64,000 nucleotides of DNA. It comes from Gonatopus flavifemur. Taxonomy: Eukaryota > Arthropoda > Insecta > Hymenoptera > Dryinidae. Where the stretch lies: positions 27,626,001-27,690,000 of the forward strand of contig JAFFJZ010000004.1 in the NCBI GenBank assembly GCA_018340375.1, given 5' to 3'. Positions 11,955 through 23,629 of the stretch are shown piece after piece. A program made the translations under genes and the position numbers. The notes below the pieces were generated by a model that was given only the letters and a program-made list of their open reading frames with translations, was not told the origin of the DNA and searched no databases. Position 1 is the stretch's first letter. Every line of letters begins with the position of its first letter.

Positions 11955-14479
11955 TTTAATGAAGAAATATATCCTTCATATCAATCGAATGAGTTCTTGT
12001 TACTTCTGAGTAATAATCTGTAACCCACGTGCGGTTCCTTTCAAACAAAATTTGAAATCCGAAGAGCCAAGGGTATTATTTAGGAACAACACTTTAGCGA
12101 TGATACAAGTCATCAACGCGAATCACAAGAATTTTGATTCAATTTTTCGGTGGTTAAAAATTTATGACAGAAAGTTGAATTAACGTCTCATTCATTCGTT
12201 CCTTACTCTAAAATTACGTAATTTCCCAATCCAATAATCATCCAATTTGTGTGGGTGATGACATTTACATTACCGGAATTACCTACGTAATTTTCGAATT
12301 ATATCATGTTTATGTGTCGCTCATCAAACGATGGCGATTTATTGCATTCGCACATTGCACTTGTTAGTATTCCAGTCACGTGTCGATCATACGTCCTTTC
12401 GTGCTGTGCACTTCTCCGTTAGCATGTTGAGTATTCGTTTCAGCATCGTGAATGTACATAAAGTCGATACAATATACATATATCTATGTATATATGTATA
12501 CATATGTACACCAGTGTTTCCAACATGAAGTATAGGATATTTCATCCCATTTAGTTTTGCAATCCACGCCGTGTAAATAACGAAACTGTTCATACCATCC
12601 TCCTGAAAAATTCCATCAAACGGATAAACTATCACCGTCTACTCCATAGTTTCGATTCAATTAGCAATTAAACGTTGGAACACTTCGTCAGTACACAATT
12701 CACTTATTACTCATAACAATATCACATCATTGTTCTGATTACCAGAATCTCATGTATCCCAGAAACAGGGTGGAATTCTTCAATTTTCATACAAAATATC
12801 ATTCATTCTTCCTCTTCTTATTCTTTTCTAGGAGTCTGATAATTTATTCCAAGTGAATTCTTATCTAGAATAAATATGAAGAACGTTTTTCGTATCAGTA
12901 AATACACTTTTAGTAACATTTTTATCCGGGAATTGAAAACAAACGTTTGTGAATGAGAATGATTGCTTTCTTTGGATTTGTTTGTATCATTCTTCCTCTC
13001 AATGCAATCAAATTTCCATCACTTCACATTGTGATCGGGTGTCGATCCATTCAAACGGATTGTACGAATCATTAATCACGTAGAGTTGTGAATTTCAATA
13101 TAACATGTTGAATGCCTAAATATACGAAATAACACACGAGAGAGGAACACAACGTATAGAAATGAGAGCAAAACAAAAGTTGCAAAGTTGGATAATGGAG
13201 AAGTTATAGCGGCAATTCAACAGTGCAAGTTGGTATATACCCATAATACATGTACTTTGTAGAACGATATTAACGATGTTTTAAACTCAACAAACGAATG
13301 TAACATTTCTCTTCGGACAGAAATTTAAGAATTCTGCTCCTACGATCTTCCTGTCAAAAAGTTTACTAAAACCGATTGGCGTTATTATGGATTTAGAGAA
13401 CAATCCTGATATGCTTAGGGAACACAAATATTATTGTATTCGAGATGAGGCAATCAATTGAAATCCGTTGAATGCAAATCAATTCATTTCAGATTGGATT
13501 TATCATTCTTAGCGAACTATTCCTTTCGTGTGGACTTTTTGGATTTTCAGAGTTCTTGGTACTCTTCAACTGCTGAAGAGAACGAGTATTTAATAAAAAA
13601 AATTTCTTTGAAGAGGATGAAAGATATATGTATATGTTTTCATCAACACCATCTCTAGGTTCTGTGATTTCCCTTTGAAGAAAAGAAGCTCTTTGAGAGG
13701 AGAAAACTCAAAACAACTAAAGGCACATTTCGATAATATTCTCATAGAGAAAAAACTCGTTGACGGAGGAAATCGAAGTATCCAAAAGGGATCATCACTG
13801 GTCCAACTGGAATTTTTACTGATTAAGATTTAAAAGGTAAATCAGTTGAGAAAAGTTGTGCTGTCATTCTAGTTTGTTAACGGGCAACTAATGATCGAAA
13901 TATCTCCTTTCGCAAAATGATGAATAAAACCAAAGTCATTACTATCGATACACTGTAAATGTTCTAAATCTGCTCACAAAACGCATTCATTCACTATCAC
14001 ATTTGACGTTATTTATTAAAATTGATTGCATTTCAAAGCTCGTCGTTGGAAGGTTTTCTTTATTCACTCAATGACCTAACCAAGCAATTCCGTCTGAATT
14101 CCCAGCTTCCCTAACATTGAAATTCTCATTTATCACTCAGAAGTATGGTCGTTATGTGATATTTTTAATACTACCTTAATTTTGACCTCTCCAACGAGCA
14201 CAACCTACCATTTTCGTTTGATGAAAAGCCAGTATACGATCAACTCCGAACACGTAGTTTACGATGACCACTATGAAAATTTCCCTTGGGATGTAATCGT
14301 CAGAATTGCGTAGAAATAGAAAGGGTACATACGAGCCTACCTGTTCACCCACTTACGTATACGGTATGTACTCTTATGCTCTATATACACGTTGATATCA
14401 TGTTCTGTATAAGGGAATTCATGTCGATGAATAACATGTGCATTTTGTTGTACGATTCAGCTGGGATTTTGATGATCGT
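11955..14479. other. Intergenic, with a TA-rich microsatellite
   Basis: An ATATAC/TATGTATA simple repeat occupies about 12470-12510. No other feature is supported. The open frame at 13458-13658 lacks protein-like composition beyond chance. Confidence 0.4.
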
Positions 14480-14723
14480 TACACGGAAAAGAGAAAATGG
14501 AGAAATTTACCGTATAGGATGTCAACGCGTCGCATCGAGCCTTCAAATGGGAATTTTGACAAAATATATTGTCGAATAATTCACATTATAAGAGAAGAAT
14601 CTATTTTCGTCTTATAATGTGAATTATTTGATAATATATTTTGTGAAAATTTCCATTCAAAGGCTTGAAGCGACGCATTGTCATCCTGTACGGTGAATTT
14701 CTTCATGTTCTTTTTTCCGTGTA
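14480..14723. mobile_element. TACACGG-ended hairpin element
   Basis: A 244-bp near-palindrome. The ends TACACGGAAAAGAG and, at the right, TTTTTTCCGTGTA flank arms that pair along almost their whole length (for example AATTCACATTATAAGA near 14578 with its complement near 14620). The turn is near 14600. It is noncoding and would form a long hairpin RNA if transcribed. Confidence 0.75.
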
Positions 14724-15529
14724 GTTGGCAATGTGCGGAATTATTGATCGTTCAACCATGTACAAGATGATCGTAGTGCATGATTCTCGTGTGTCGTACC
14801 CTGCATGATATGAAGGTTTATTTTAGATGAATTCGAACAATTTTGAACTACATACACGGAGAGAGGTATACGGTAACGGTTACCATGAAGAATAGTAATT
14901 TGGTGACAGATATTTCAAAATCGTAATAAGTCCCATGTGAAATCGAATTGAGTACGATAAACTGTTTAGGTTGCTATAGAAACAGGAGGTTAACATTGTA
15001 ATGATCACCAAATCGCGAGTCATCACTCACTTCCTATTCTAAAGTCGCGATGAGAATTAACCCATGTGGAAATGTACACACGGGCCGCTTCTGGCGCGGT
15101 ACTGTTGTCAGAGTTGCCATTACTGGCAAATCCAACCTTGCCCTTATGGGGCCAGTGGTTTGGACGGTACTGGCAAGGAGTCGGAATGATAACATCATTT
15201 TACATAAGGGCCAGTAAAACATTTACCACCACGTCGGTAGCGATATTTGGTGTGTGCCTACTATGGTGGAACTCTGGCATTGCAACAGAATCAGTTGTTC
15301 GGCCAGTACTGGATGAGAAGTGGTAGAGGGTCAAAATAATACATCCTACGTAGGAATTCAGACCCGACCCAGTACTGGCACAGTGATGGTAATTAGAGAT
15401 CCCCGGAGTTATATTTCAAGTGAAAAAAAAAAATACATTGAATTTGAACTTTCAAAACTTTGTGAATCTATTTTTCTCATCACCGTTATCTGAGAAAGAC
15501 GCTTTGGAAGTGGTTTCATGAAAGTTCAC

Positions 15530-15598
15530 TGGGCAAGGATTGAACCCGGGACCTGCGAGTGAGAAACAGAGTCTCTATCACATCAGCTAATCTCCGAG
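15530..15598 (-). pseudogene. tRNA-like relic (A-box and B-box)
   Basis: On the minus strand a D-arm/A-box-like TTAGCTGATGTGATAGAG is followed about 35 bases later by a B-box-like GGTTCAATCCT in CCCGGGTTCAATCC. Spacing and order suit an RNA polymerase III internal promoter. The acceptor stem does not pair (CTCGGAG against CTTGCCC), so it is not a working tRNA. It may be the head of a tRNA-derived SINE inserted in the word-rich element; an expected A-rich tail on the minus strand is not evident. Confidence 0.4.
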
Positions 15599-15671
15599 TT
15601 GACAACGGACCACTTAAATTCCCATTTATTGCACCAATTCCCTTGAAGTCACGCAATTTACCATCGACTCC

Positions 15672-16789
15672 GTAGTGAAACAAGATTCTACCAATACTGG
15701 TTCATTGTTCTCTATCGAACGTATTGAATGATCATACCAACTCTGTCTTGATACTGGCGCGATTCCGGCTCACTACAAAAATCAAGTTGCCAAGATCGTG
15801 ATTTTGATGTCAATCGACTACCGATTCCGTAGTCAACCAGAGTCCTACCAATACTGGTACCATGTCGTCTATCGAAAATATTGAATCATAATACTAACTC
15901 TGGCTCAATACTGGCGCGACTCCGGCTGACCACAACAGCCGAGTTGCCAAGATCATAATTGCAACATCAATCGACTATCGATTTTGTAGCCAGCCAGAGT
16001 CATATCATTATTGGCATATTGCCGTCTGTTGTACATATGGAATGATAATACCGACTCTGGCTGAATACTGGCGCGGTATCATTTCTCGAAATCCTGGGTA
16101 TTGTCCAGACAGTATTCATTCGATACTGACCCTATACCGTCTGTCCACGCGAGCCAATACCGGCTGAAATTTTGCGAATGTTTGGCGACAGTTGAAAAAC
16201 GGTAATGATTCTGATCAGGCACAGTTGTTTTTGCCGAACTTTGGCAAATACAACCTCGCCAGTACCACGCCATTTGTCATAATGAATTGATTTTAACGAC
16301 AATACAACATCGGTTTCGTAGTCAGCTAGTGCCATATTGATACTGGCATATAGTCGGCTATCAAATCTATGAAATAGTAATCCGCACTCTGGCTCAGTAC
16401 TGGTGCCGCTTTGGTTTACCATAACAGCCGGATTTCCATGGACATAATTTTAACGTAGTTCGACTACCGATTTTGTAGTTAGCCATTGCCGTACCGATCC
16501 TGGCACTCTATCGCCTATTGGATACATTGAATGGTTATCCCAACTCTGGCACAGTACTGGCGCGGCTCCGTTACACTACGATCCGTGTATTTTCCGGCCA
16601 GTATTGATTCATTACTGGCCCAACACTGTCTGTCCACGCCAACCAATACCGTCTCAACTCCGTCGAACATGTACAGCCAGTTGAAAAATAGTAATGGGCC
16701 TGAACAGGAACAGTTGTTTTTGCCGAAGTCTGGCGAATACAACCTTTCCAGTACTGGGCGATTGTCAACTCCGGCAATTTCCACATGGG
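15672..16789. repeat. 157-bp tandem units in a 489-bp higher-order repeat
   Basis: Units that begin GTAG start at 15672, 15829, 15986, 16318 and 16475, so three of the four steps are exactly 157 bp. Each unit reads GTAG-TCAGCCAGAGTCNTA, then AATACTGGCA, TATTGAATGATNATA, CCAACTCTGGCTCAGTACTG, GCGCGNCTCCGG and ATCGACTACCGATTTT. A second module (about 16080-16316 and 16570-16789, with TGTCTGTCCACGC and CAGTTGTTTTTGCCGAA) follows units 3 and 5. The block 15829-16317 is therefore repeated as 16318-16789, a period of about 489 bp. Confidence 0.75.
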
Positions 16790-16830
16790 AAGGCATATGG
16801 TAATCAATCCCATATACTCTTCTCCGTGTA

Positions 16831-18479
16831 TGATGTAGAACGTTGTTCAACATTTATGGATGTGAATCGGGAAAAAATGAGCTGAGTACTATTCTAGTTT
16901 CCCAAATAACTCCTTAATCTTGCATTGTGGGAAATAAAAAGGGCAACATAGATATTGATCCGATTTCTGTAGATCAATTGTAGCCTGAGTTTGAAAATCT
17001 GAAATTCAAATTGAACTAGAAGTGGACCTTACTTTGTACTCACATGAAATCACTTTCCCCATTATGTTGAATCAATTCACCAGCGAGGTTTAGTGATTTG
17101 GCGGCTATGACGATTAGGGGAAAGTCCAAACTATTTTCATCATATGAATCCTATGCCAAAGATCATGTTTTTTAAAGTGGAAAAACTTTTTCCAAACAAA
17201 GAACTATGTGCTCATTGATCTATCAGTTAATATTCACTGAACATCAATTCACGGTAGGTATGCCAATGCCTCGCTCCAGGCGACCTGCTAGGGCTTTCTC
17301 CAGCTATTCATACCTTCATGATTTCAGAACATGTTTCAGAATTGCCGCAGATAGGAAATTAAAATCTTTTCATATTTTCGGATAAGTGAAAATATTACCA
17401 TTCAATAAAAACACCTGAACAGTATGAATTCTACGCGCAGTTACCTCGCGTACAGAAATCCGCAATTGTTCAGATGCCAATTTAATATTGCATCAATAAT
17501 TGATTCAAAAAAATCTCAACGGCATAAATGAACATTTGTAAGATAACAGCCAAAATTATTGTTTTTGACTGAAATACAATTTTTGTTCCGTTGTTTGTTT
17601 CAGGTAAATACGTTCTACTCTCATGGTATTCGCAAGAATGTATCAAATCCCCGAATTATCACATGCGTCATTCGAGTACTTGCTCCCATCTCATAGCGTG
17701 AGTATCACACAAAGGGTTATTTTACTCATTTCTGAAGATAAAATTGATAAAAACTTTTCTCATTTGTAAATGACATTTATGAATCCATTTTCCTCATCAA
17801 TCTGTTACAATACTTTTCTCCATACAACAGGAGTTGATTCCAATGTTGCTTGACATTCATTGAGTAAATCACGATCAAACTCATAGTGGTAAAGAAGAGC
17901 GGACATTCGCTGAATTAGAACACTAGAGAGCAGGAAGAATAATCGCTTAACTTTCCAAGCCGAATAAAAGTTGAAGCTCTTCAGACCGTCGACATTTCAG
18001 CCAAACTTTGCTTAGGAGATCACAAATTGAAATGAACCACTACAGTGGACAAACTATTTATTCGTCTTCTCTCCATAAGATTTATTTATTCATAGAAATT
18101 AAAGATTCAATTAGATGCAAAAATTGTTTACTTGTGGCTAATAAATTATTCATTCAGGAAACCAATTTCTTTGGGGCAAGTATTCCATCATTTGATATGA
18201 TCGAATATTCCATTAATCCCGAGAAATATGCTATGGAGAGCTGAGAGGACAAGTGAACTGTTTATTTGGTCAGAAGAAATTTCTGTTTCAATGTGCACAT
18301 ACAAAAAGTGAGAGGAATATGAATGATAAAAATAACTATGATGATGGAAGGTGTAAATCGGATTGTGAATTGAACTATCCACGTTTTTGCAGCCATTGAT
18401 TAAATACTTCAGTTTGATCAAATTAGGTGAAGTCAGAAAAATAAATACCAGGATGAAAATATTAACCCTTTGCCGGAAA
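16831..18479. other. Intergenic, nothing recognised
   Basis: No element ends and no convincing coding. A frame at 18008-18244 has ordinary AT-rich composition and no splice context that persuades. Confidence 0.4.
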
Positions 18480-19025
18480 TAAAACTCTAGGAGTTTAGAC
18501 ACTAGAACCAACCCAATGAACAATATGTTCTCATGAAGAGTTCTTGAAGATCTCATAACTTTGTACAAGATGACAGAAAGTACATTCATAAAGATAACAT
18601 AAAGCTCTCTCAATGTTATCTAATGCGTCGATTTCTGAAGAGAAAAAGATATCATGCAATGTCATCTGTAAGAGCTCCTGATTTTGAGTTCCTACAGATG
18701 TCATGACCTTGGTCAAGTCGGGAGCTCATACGTATAACCTTGGATAGATCTCTTGAGTTTGAAGGTATTTAGAGTTCTTATTCATGAGGTTAAAAAGATG
18801 ACATTTCTGAGATTTATCCAGTGAAGAAGTTACGAGGTTGACATCTCAGCACATTTTTTTGCAAAGAATTTCTCGAAATTGAATTCATAAAAAAAAACCG
18901 AAATTTATGGAAATGATTCTTCACATCTGTTCTTTACATCTATTACATCTTGACGTCTGTACATAGCCTAAATTTTGAATTTTGAAAGAGTTTTTTTCAA
19001 GACATTTTTAAAAATTTTTTCAATA
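18480..19025. repeat. GATATCA/GAGCTC word cluster
   Basis: 18500-18730 carries many degenerate copies of TGACAT/GATATCAT and GAGCTC-like words. A second cluster with the same vocabulary lies at 20400-20690. Ends could not be fixed. The 141-codon frame across 18188-18613 is hydrophobic low-complexity translation of AT-rich DNA. Confidence 0.35.
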
Positions 19026-19813
19026 CACTGGGTTTATTTAAAAAGGGTGTCTACTTTAGAAAGCCAAAATTAGTCACTTTTTCATGATTGTTTTATAATA
19101 AAACTAGCCATTAGATCTTTTTGGAATTTCAACACTTTATTGGACGTATCTTGAAGTATAAAAAAACTGTGTGTTTCATAAGGTTTTATCAATTATTTCG
19201 GAAGTAATCCTAAAATATGTAATGATTAATTTGAAAATTCAATCTACACTACGTACACGATTGCGTTCCACGGCATTATCTGAACCACAAAAAAGAAGGT
19301 TTTTTCCCAAGTTTGTGAGTATGGAAACAAAGTAAGTGAGTAAGTTTATTAGTTTGTGAATTTTTCTATAAGCATTGAAGAAATTCATTAAAAGTCATGC
19401 AAAAATAGTTATTAATAACAGAAATAAAAATTCCAATTTAGATTTCACAAAAAATCGATTTTTTTACTTCAAACAGATATTTGATTCATTTTTCAGAACA
19501 AAGTAATGAGTGACTTCAATTCACATAGAAGCTACACTCATAAACTTGAAAAAAAAAACTTTGTGTATTCCAGATAATTCCGTGGAACACAATCATGTAC
19601 GCAGTGCAGAAGAAATTTTTAAATCTATCAATCGATATTTTAGGATTACTTTCGGTATACTTGATGAAATCTCATGAAAAAACGTTTTTTTTATACTCCA
19701 AAATATGTTTAATGAAGTGTTGAAATTTCGAACAGATACATCGGCTAATTTTATTATAAAACAATGATGAAAAAAGTCTAATTTCGGCCTTCTGAAGTAG
19801 ACGTTTCCCCTAA
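19026..19813. mobile_element. Foldback element, ~790 bp
   Basis: The left arm begins near CACTGGGTTTATTTAAAAAG and contains GTCTACTTTAGAAAGCC. The right arm, read on the minus strand, starts GGATTAGGGGAAACGTCTAC and contains CTTCAGAAGGCCGAAATTAG. The arms pair for several hundred bases (for example TTGTTTTATAATAAAACTAG near 19090 with its partner near 19760), with the turn around 19420. It is noncoding. Exact ends are uncertain by a few bases because the outermost 20 bp match poorly. Confidence 0.7.
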
Positions 19814-20715
19814 TCCGTTAATCCCCTTCTTTCCGGTAGATTCTTGTGGTCAATTCATTATTAATGTACTGATAACGTTTTTGAATGTATGGATATGTGA
19901 AGAATGATTCTTTGAAAAGAAAAAACTGATTACAAACATTCTCAGTTGATTGGCAATCAATTGCTAACGATTTACAGGAAAGAAGAAAATGAATTACGTG
20001 GATTAGGTTGATTTTGGATAAATTTACATTTAGCGAACATTCAATGAATCTTCAAACGTCCGTAGCTTTATTTTAGGTTCAACGATTGCTTGTTGAACGC
20101 TTATGTTCTCTTGAGGTGATAAAGTGAAATGCAGTCACAGAAAATTATAAACTGTATTACATACGTGATTGTTTCAATTACTAGAACATAGGATTTCAGC
20201 GTTACTTATGCGTAAGAAGTATCATGAATGATAATTTAAAAAGTAATCTAGTAATTAATCAACAAACACTTTCAGTATCGAATAGTTTCATAACCTTCAT
20301 GTTCAGTATAGAGAGTGGAGAAGAAAAAATGTCTGCGTGTGCGAACATCTTGCATCATTAATTACAACTTCTGAGCATCATTCTTGTAAAATCAAAATGA
20401 AATCCTGAAAAAGATATCATCAAGTGGTCTTTTGAAAGACACTTGAGATATGATAACTATTCGACATCAGTTCCACTAAATCATAATGTCCTCTTTTCAA
20501 AGATATCCCACAGAGCTCTTCACACAGAGTCCTGATGACTGCATGATATCCTTATGAGTAATCTCAATGTTATCTCTGAGAAGAACTCTCGTAGAGTTCT
20601 TCCTCATATAATTGTTCACTGGGGAATGAACTGGTTCCAAAAGCTTTGCCACTAGGAAAAGCTCGGAACATATATTCATTCAGATTCCTCCTGGAGCTTT
20701 CTCAGCGGTGAAGAG
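19814..20715. other. Intergenic, with the second GATATCA/GAGCTC cluster
   Basis: 20400-20690 holds GATATCA, GAGCTCTT and AAGAACTCT words like those at 18500-18730. The rest shows nothing. Confidence 0.35.
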
Positions 20716-20926
20716 TTAAGGTGATACTAGTGGCATGGCAGCAGCCAAATTATTTATGATAAAATACGAGCGAAAGCTTCAATTTAATCGAAATATCGTT
20801 CTGTACAGCACTGCTACTTGAATTGGAGAAGTGCTGTACAGAGCAATATTTTGATTGAATTGAAACGTTTGTTCGCAGTTTGTCATAAACGATTTGTCCG
20901 GTGCCACACCGCTGGTATCCCCTCAA
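20716..20926. mobile_element. AGGGGATACCAG-type foldback, copy 1
   Basis: 211 bp including flanks. The left end is TTAAGGTGATACTAG and the right end CTGGTATCCCCTCAA. Both arms carry GGCATGGCA/TGCCACACC and the stem CTGTACAGCACT/AGTGCTGTACAG around the centre. It is homologous to 29843-30037, and its ends are shared with 33451-33747. Confidence 0.7.
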
Positions 20927-20938
20927 GCCCGTGCCTTA

Positions 20939-21184
20939 CACTGCAAACACAGTTTGTTCCAGCCAAACAAAATTTTGGTTGAAATGAACGCAAAGAAATT
21001 TTTTGTTTGGCTGAAATAAAATTTGTTTGGGATGAACAAAATTTGATTCACAATAATTAAGCCTTTCTTACAAACAAGTAAATTTTATTTACCCTAAACA
21101 AGTTTTATTTCAGTCAACCAAAAAGTTTCTTTGCGTTCATTTCAACTAAAATTTGGTTTGACTGGAAGAAACGTTTTTTCAGTG
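20939..21184. mobile_element. CACTG-ended hairpin, GCGTTCATTT family, copy 1
   Basis: 246 bp from CACTGCAAACACAGTTTG to TTTTTTCAGTG, nearly self-complementary. Its words are AACAAAATTT and CCAACCAAAAAG. Its sister at 34749-34994 has the same length. TA lies just outside both ends. No protein. Confidence 0.75.
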
Positions 21185-22099
21185 TATATATCGACCTAGG
21201 ATACTGAACTTTTGGAACGCATGAAGATTTTTGCTTTTCAAATTGTAGTGTAAGATGTTTTCATGTTTTTATCGATTCGAAATTATTTTTCACTTGTGAA
21301 GAATTATCATTAAAATGTGACTAATTCGGCTTGTTATGTCCTACAAAAATAATTCAGTCTCATATAATCCATCAGTTTGATATATTTCTTGTTCACTGCA
21401 CGTTCATCCTTTCTGATGCATCTTGTTCGTTGAATCTCCTCCGCAATTAGTGCGCCAGTATAGCTTTTTTTTCATTTGAAAAACTACCAGATATCAATTA
21501 CCTTGATCTGCTATTTCTAAAGAGATTCATCTGTGACAAATTACAACCTACTCTACCGAGACATACATCACGAGAGAAGCCAATCGTCTCACGAACCTCA
21601 ATTACGATACGATTCAATCTTAACAAGATCGCACATCGAATTTCAGTTCATGACATTTCAGTGTAGCAATGTAGCAATTTATAATTTGTAAAACGATTTG
21701 AACAAATGAGGTTCATGGAACTTGAAATATATGGTTGAGGGAATGATGATTCACCAGCTATTCAAACAGGAACTAAAAGCAAAGTTTCTGTGTGTAACCG
21801 AAATAAAATAATTATTTACCTAATATTGGGAAATACATTGTTCCTAATTGTTCAAGAGAATTACAGGATTCAACGTATTATTAGGAAGAGAGAATATGAT
21901 ATTAGATATGCATTTGTTGAGAATTTTAAACAAAATGGATATGAAAATTATTCTGTTAACAAAATGCCCAAATTGTAAATAGCAAAACAAATTGGCCCAC
22001 ACAACGCACCAGATCGGAAAAAATTCACAAAGCATTCGATTAGGGTTCGAAGAATCCATTGAGCATTCTCAGAAATTCTTTTCGAATTCCTGTGTTGCA
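21185..22099. other. Intergenic, nothing recognised
   Basis: No supported gene or element. Two overlapping frames on opposite strands (21790-22059) look accidental. Confidence 0.4.
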
Positions 22100-22833
22100 C
22101 TGAGGAAAAAGATTCGTTGACTCGAATATGATTTGTTTATAGTCAATAAATCGTACCCGAGTCCAAAAGTGGAACCTGATTCAGCTCTGATTCGTTCTGT
22201 ATTACAGAGTGAATCAGGTTTGATTTCATTTTTCGTCCTAATCTCGCTCTGTTTTCAACCTGATCTTGCTTTTAACATTCTCATTCAACCTGATGTTAAC
22301 CTTTTTTCGACCCGATTAAACTCTGGATCGTTGCGTATTACGGAGTTGATCAGGCTTTGAAGAGTATCACACTTTTTCAACTCGGGTACAGTTGGATACG
22401 GCCAAAGAAACCTTAGTAGAAATTTGATCAGGCATTCCCTATTTTCAATAAGGCCCTCATCACGCTAGAATCCGGAAACCGTGAATAAAAAGAATCTCAT
22501 AAAGCCCTTACAAGGGACTTATCTGATTTCCCTGATAGGATTCAAATAGGGTTGTAACGCAGAGGTATAAATAGGGTTTGGATGAGATTTCCATAAAATC
22601 GAGCGAAACAGGGAAAACTGTGACTAAATCTGATGAGGATCTGATAAGAAATCAGGCATGCCTCGTCAGGCCCTGGTATTTTCTCATCCAAAATTTCTAC
22701 TAGGGAGTATTTATTCATTTTCATTTAATTACACAGTTGATGAATACAGCACATATTTCTTTGAGTCACCTCCATGATTTTAAATATTCAATCAAATGTG
22801 TTGATTTGTGCGAAGAAAACTTTTTTTTCAGTG
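22100..22833. mobile_element. CACTG-ended element, CCTGATT words
   Basis: 734 bp from CACTGAGGAAAAAGATTCG to CTTTTTTTTCAGTG, flanked by GTTG and TGTG. The first 300 bp is packed with AACCTGATTC/GAATCAGG words. A CCC-ended element using the related word ATCAGG sits inside (22411-22705), so the two are either nested or parts of one composite. Confidence 0.5.
22411..22705. mobile_element. CCC-ended element, ATCAGG words
   Basis: 295 bp with left end CCTTAGTAGAAATTTGATCA and right end, from the minus strand, CCCTAGTAGAAATTTTGGAT. The GTAGAAATT block matches the ends of the elements at 30233 and 38732. The interior repeats CCTGAT/ATCAGG words. I did not find a clear GATAACATC core. Confidence 0.6.
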
Positions 22834-22844
22834 TGTGTGGGTAA

Positions 22845-23160
22845 GACTGTGCGATTGAACGATCAATCGATTGAAACAGTTAATTTTTGATTGCTAAGTT
22901 AGTCGGTTAATCGTTTTTCCGATCCAACAATTAACCGATTAATTGCAGAATTCTGGTTAATTGTTACGGTGATTAATCAGTGAATCTATTTGAACGTAAA
23001 TTGTAATGAGTGATTTCTACGATTTATCGTTGATTAACCGTGTCATCGTTCAAACGATAGATTGCTTAATTGATTCATCACAGAAGCGATTGACCGAAAT
23101 TCTCAAATCATCGTTACCAATCAATTATTTCGAACAATCAATCGATTAACTCCACAACTC
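22845..23160. repeat. ATTAACCGATTAATCG word array
   Basis: About 316 bp in which degenerate, self-complementary words of the form GATTAATCGATTAACCG recur more than a dozen times on both strands. The edges carry GCGATTGAACGATCAATCG and, inverted, GTTAATCGATTGATTGTTCG, which may be terminal repeats. Noncoding. Confidence 0.55.
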
Positions 23161-23629
23161 TTGATCGAATATCACAAATTCAACCTCAAAATTAGATGAA
23201 TTATGAATATTGAATCAAATGAAGATCAAATTATATGAAGTAAGATAGTTGACAGAACGATGTGGTATTCATTCTACAACGATCCGAATCTTTTCTCTAT
23301 CTACATGACTCGTTGTATTAACACTACATTTGTTGTGTGGTATCTGACAGATACAAAAATTCTTATTCTCGTCATAGCTCGCACGCGTATGTATGCATTT
23401 AATTCCCCTTTCGTCTGTTACAGAGTCAATTTTTAGTCGTCCAGAAATTTTTGATACGTCATGTTAAATACAAATTTTTATGGATAAATAAGTCCAATTG
23501 GTAATGTTTAGACTAATAAATATTCTTTCCTGAATTGTATGTACTCATTAACCACAACATCTGAACATAATATTATAGTTAACTGTCAAGAGCTGATCGT
23601 GTATCTCACAGATACGGCGTGAGCAAAAA
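23161..23629. other. Intergenic, nothing recognised
   Basis: Two short hairpins, GTATCTGACAGATAC near 23340 and GTATCTCACAGATAC near 23600, bracket otherwise featureless AT-rich DNA. Confidence 0.4.

Larger units (their letters stand above)
15061..16789. mobile_element. Large CAGTACTGG-word element with internal tandem units
   Basis: 1729 bp bounded by CCCATGTGGAAAT at 15061 and the complement, ATTTCCACATGGG, ending at 16789. The interior holds dozens of CAGTACTGGC/CCGACTCTGGC words. The core dyad GAATGATAACATCATT is at 15184-15199, 123 bp from the left end, and degenerate versions recur in the internal units (near 15725, 15885, 16034, 16512). Open frames of 60-112 codons here are translations of the repeat. 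There is no target duplication that I can defend (TTAA on the left only). Confidence 0.75.
14853..16830. mobile_element. TACACGG-ended element split by a later insertion
   Basis: The left end TACACGGAGAGAGGTATACG (14853) pairs with a right end whose minus-strand reading is TACACGGAGAAGAGTATATG (16830). Both are followed inward by GGTTACCAT-like sequence. The two parts (14853-15060 and 16790-16830) are separated by the complete CCC-ended element 15061-16789, so the latter inserted into the former. The left part also has an internal stem, ATTTGGTGA near 14900 with TCACCAAAT near 15006. Confidence 0.6.

Noticed and set aside
1945..15060. TTAA before CCC ends at 1945-1948 and 15057-15060 as proof of piggyBac
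   Set aside because: The right ends lack TTAA, and the sister element at 38732 has a demonstrated TA duplication.
15672..16789. CRISPR-like array
   Set aside because: Units are contiguous 157-bp tandem repeats without distinct spacers, in eukaryotic DNA.
16515..16853. Several overlapping frames rich in QYW and RYW
   Set aside because: All come from the CAGTACTGG word in different frames and strands.
18188..18613. 141-codon minus-strand frame, hydrophobic
   Set aside because: Low-complexity AT-rich translation, no family recognised, overlaps a word-rich region.
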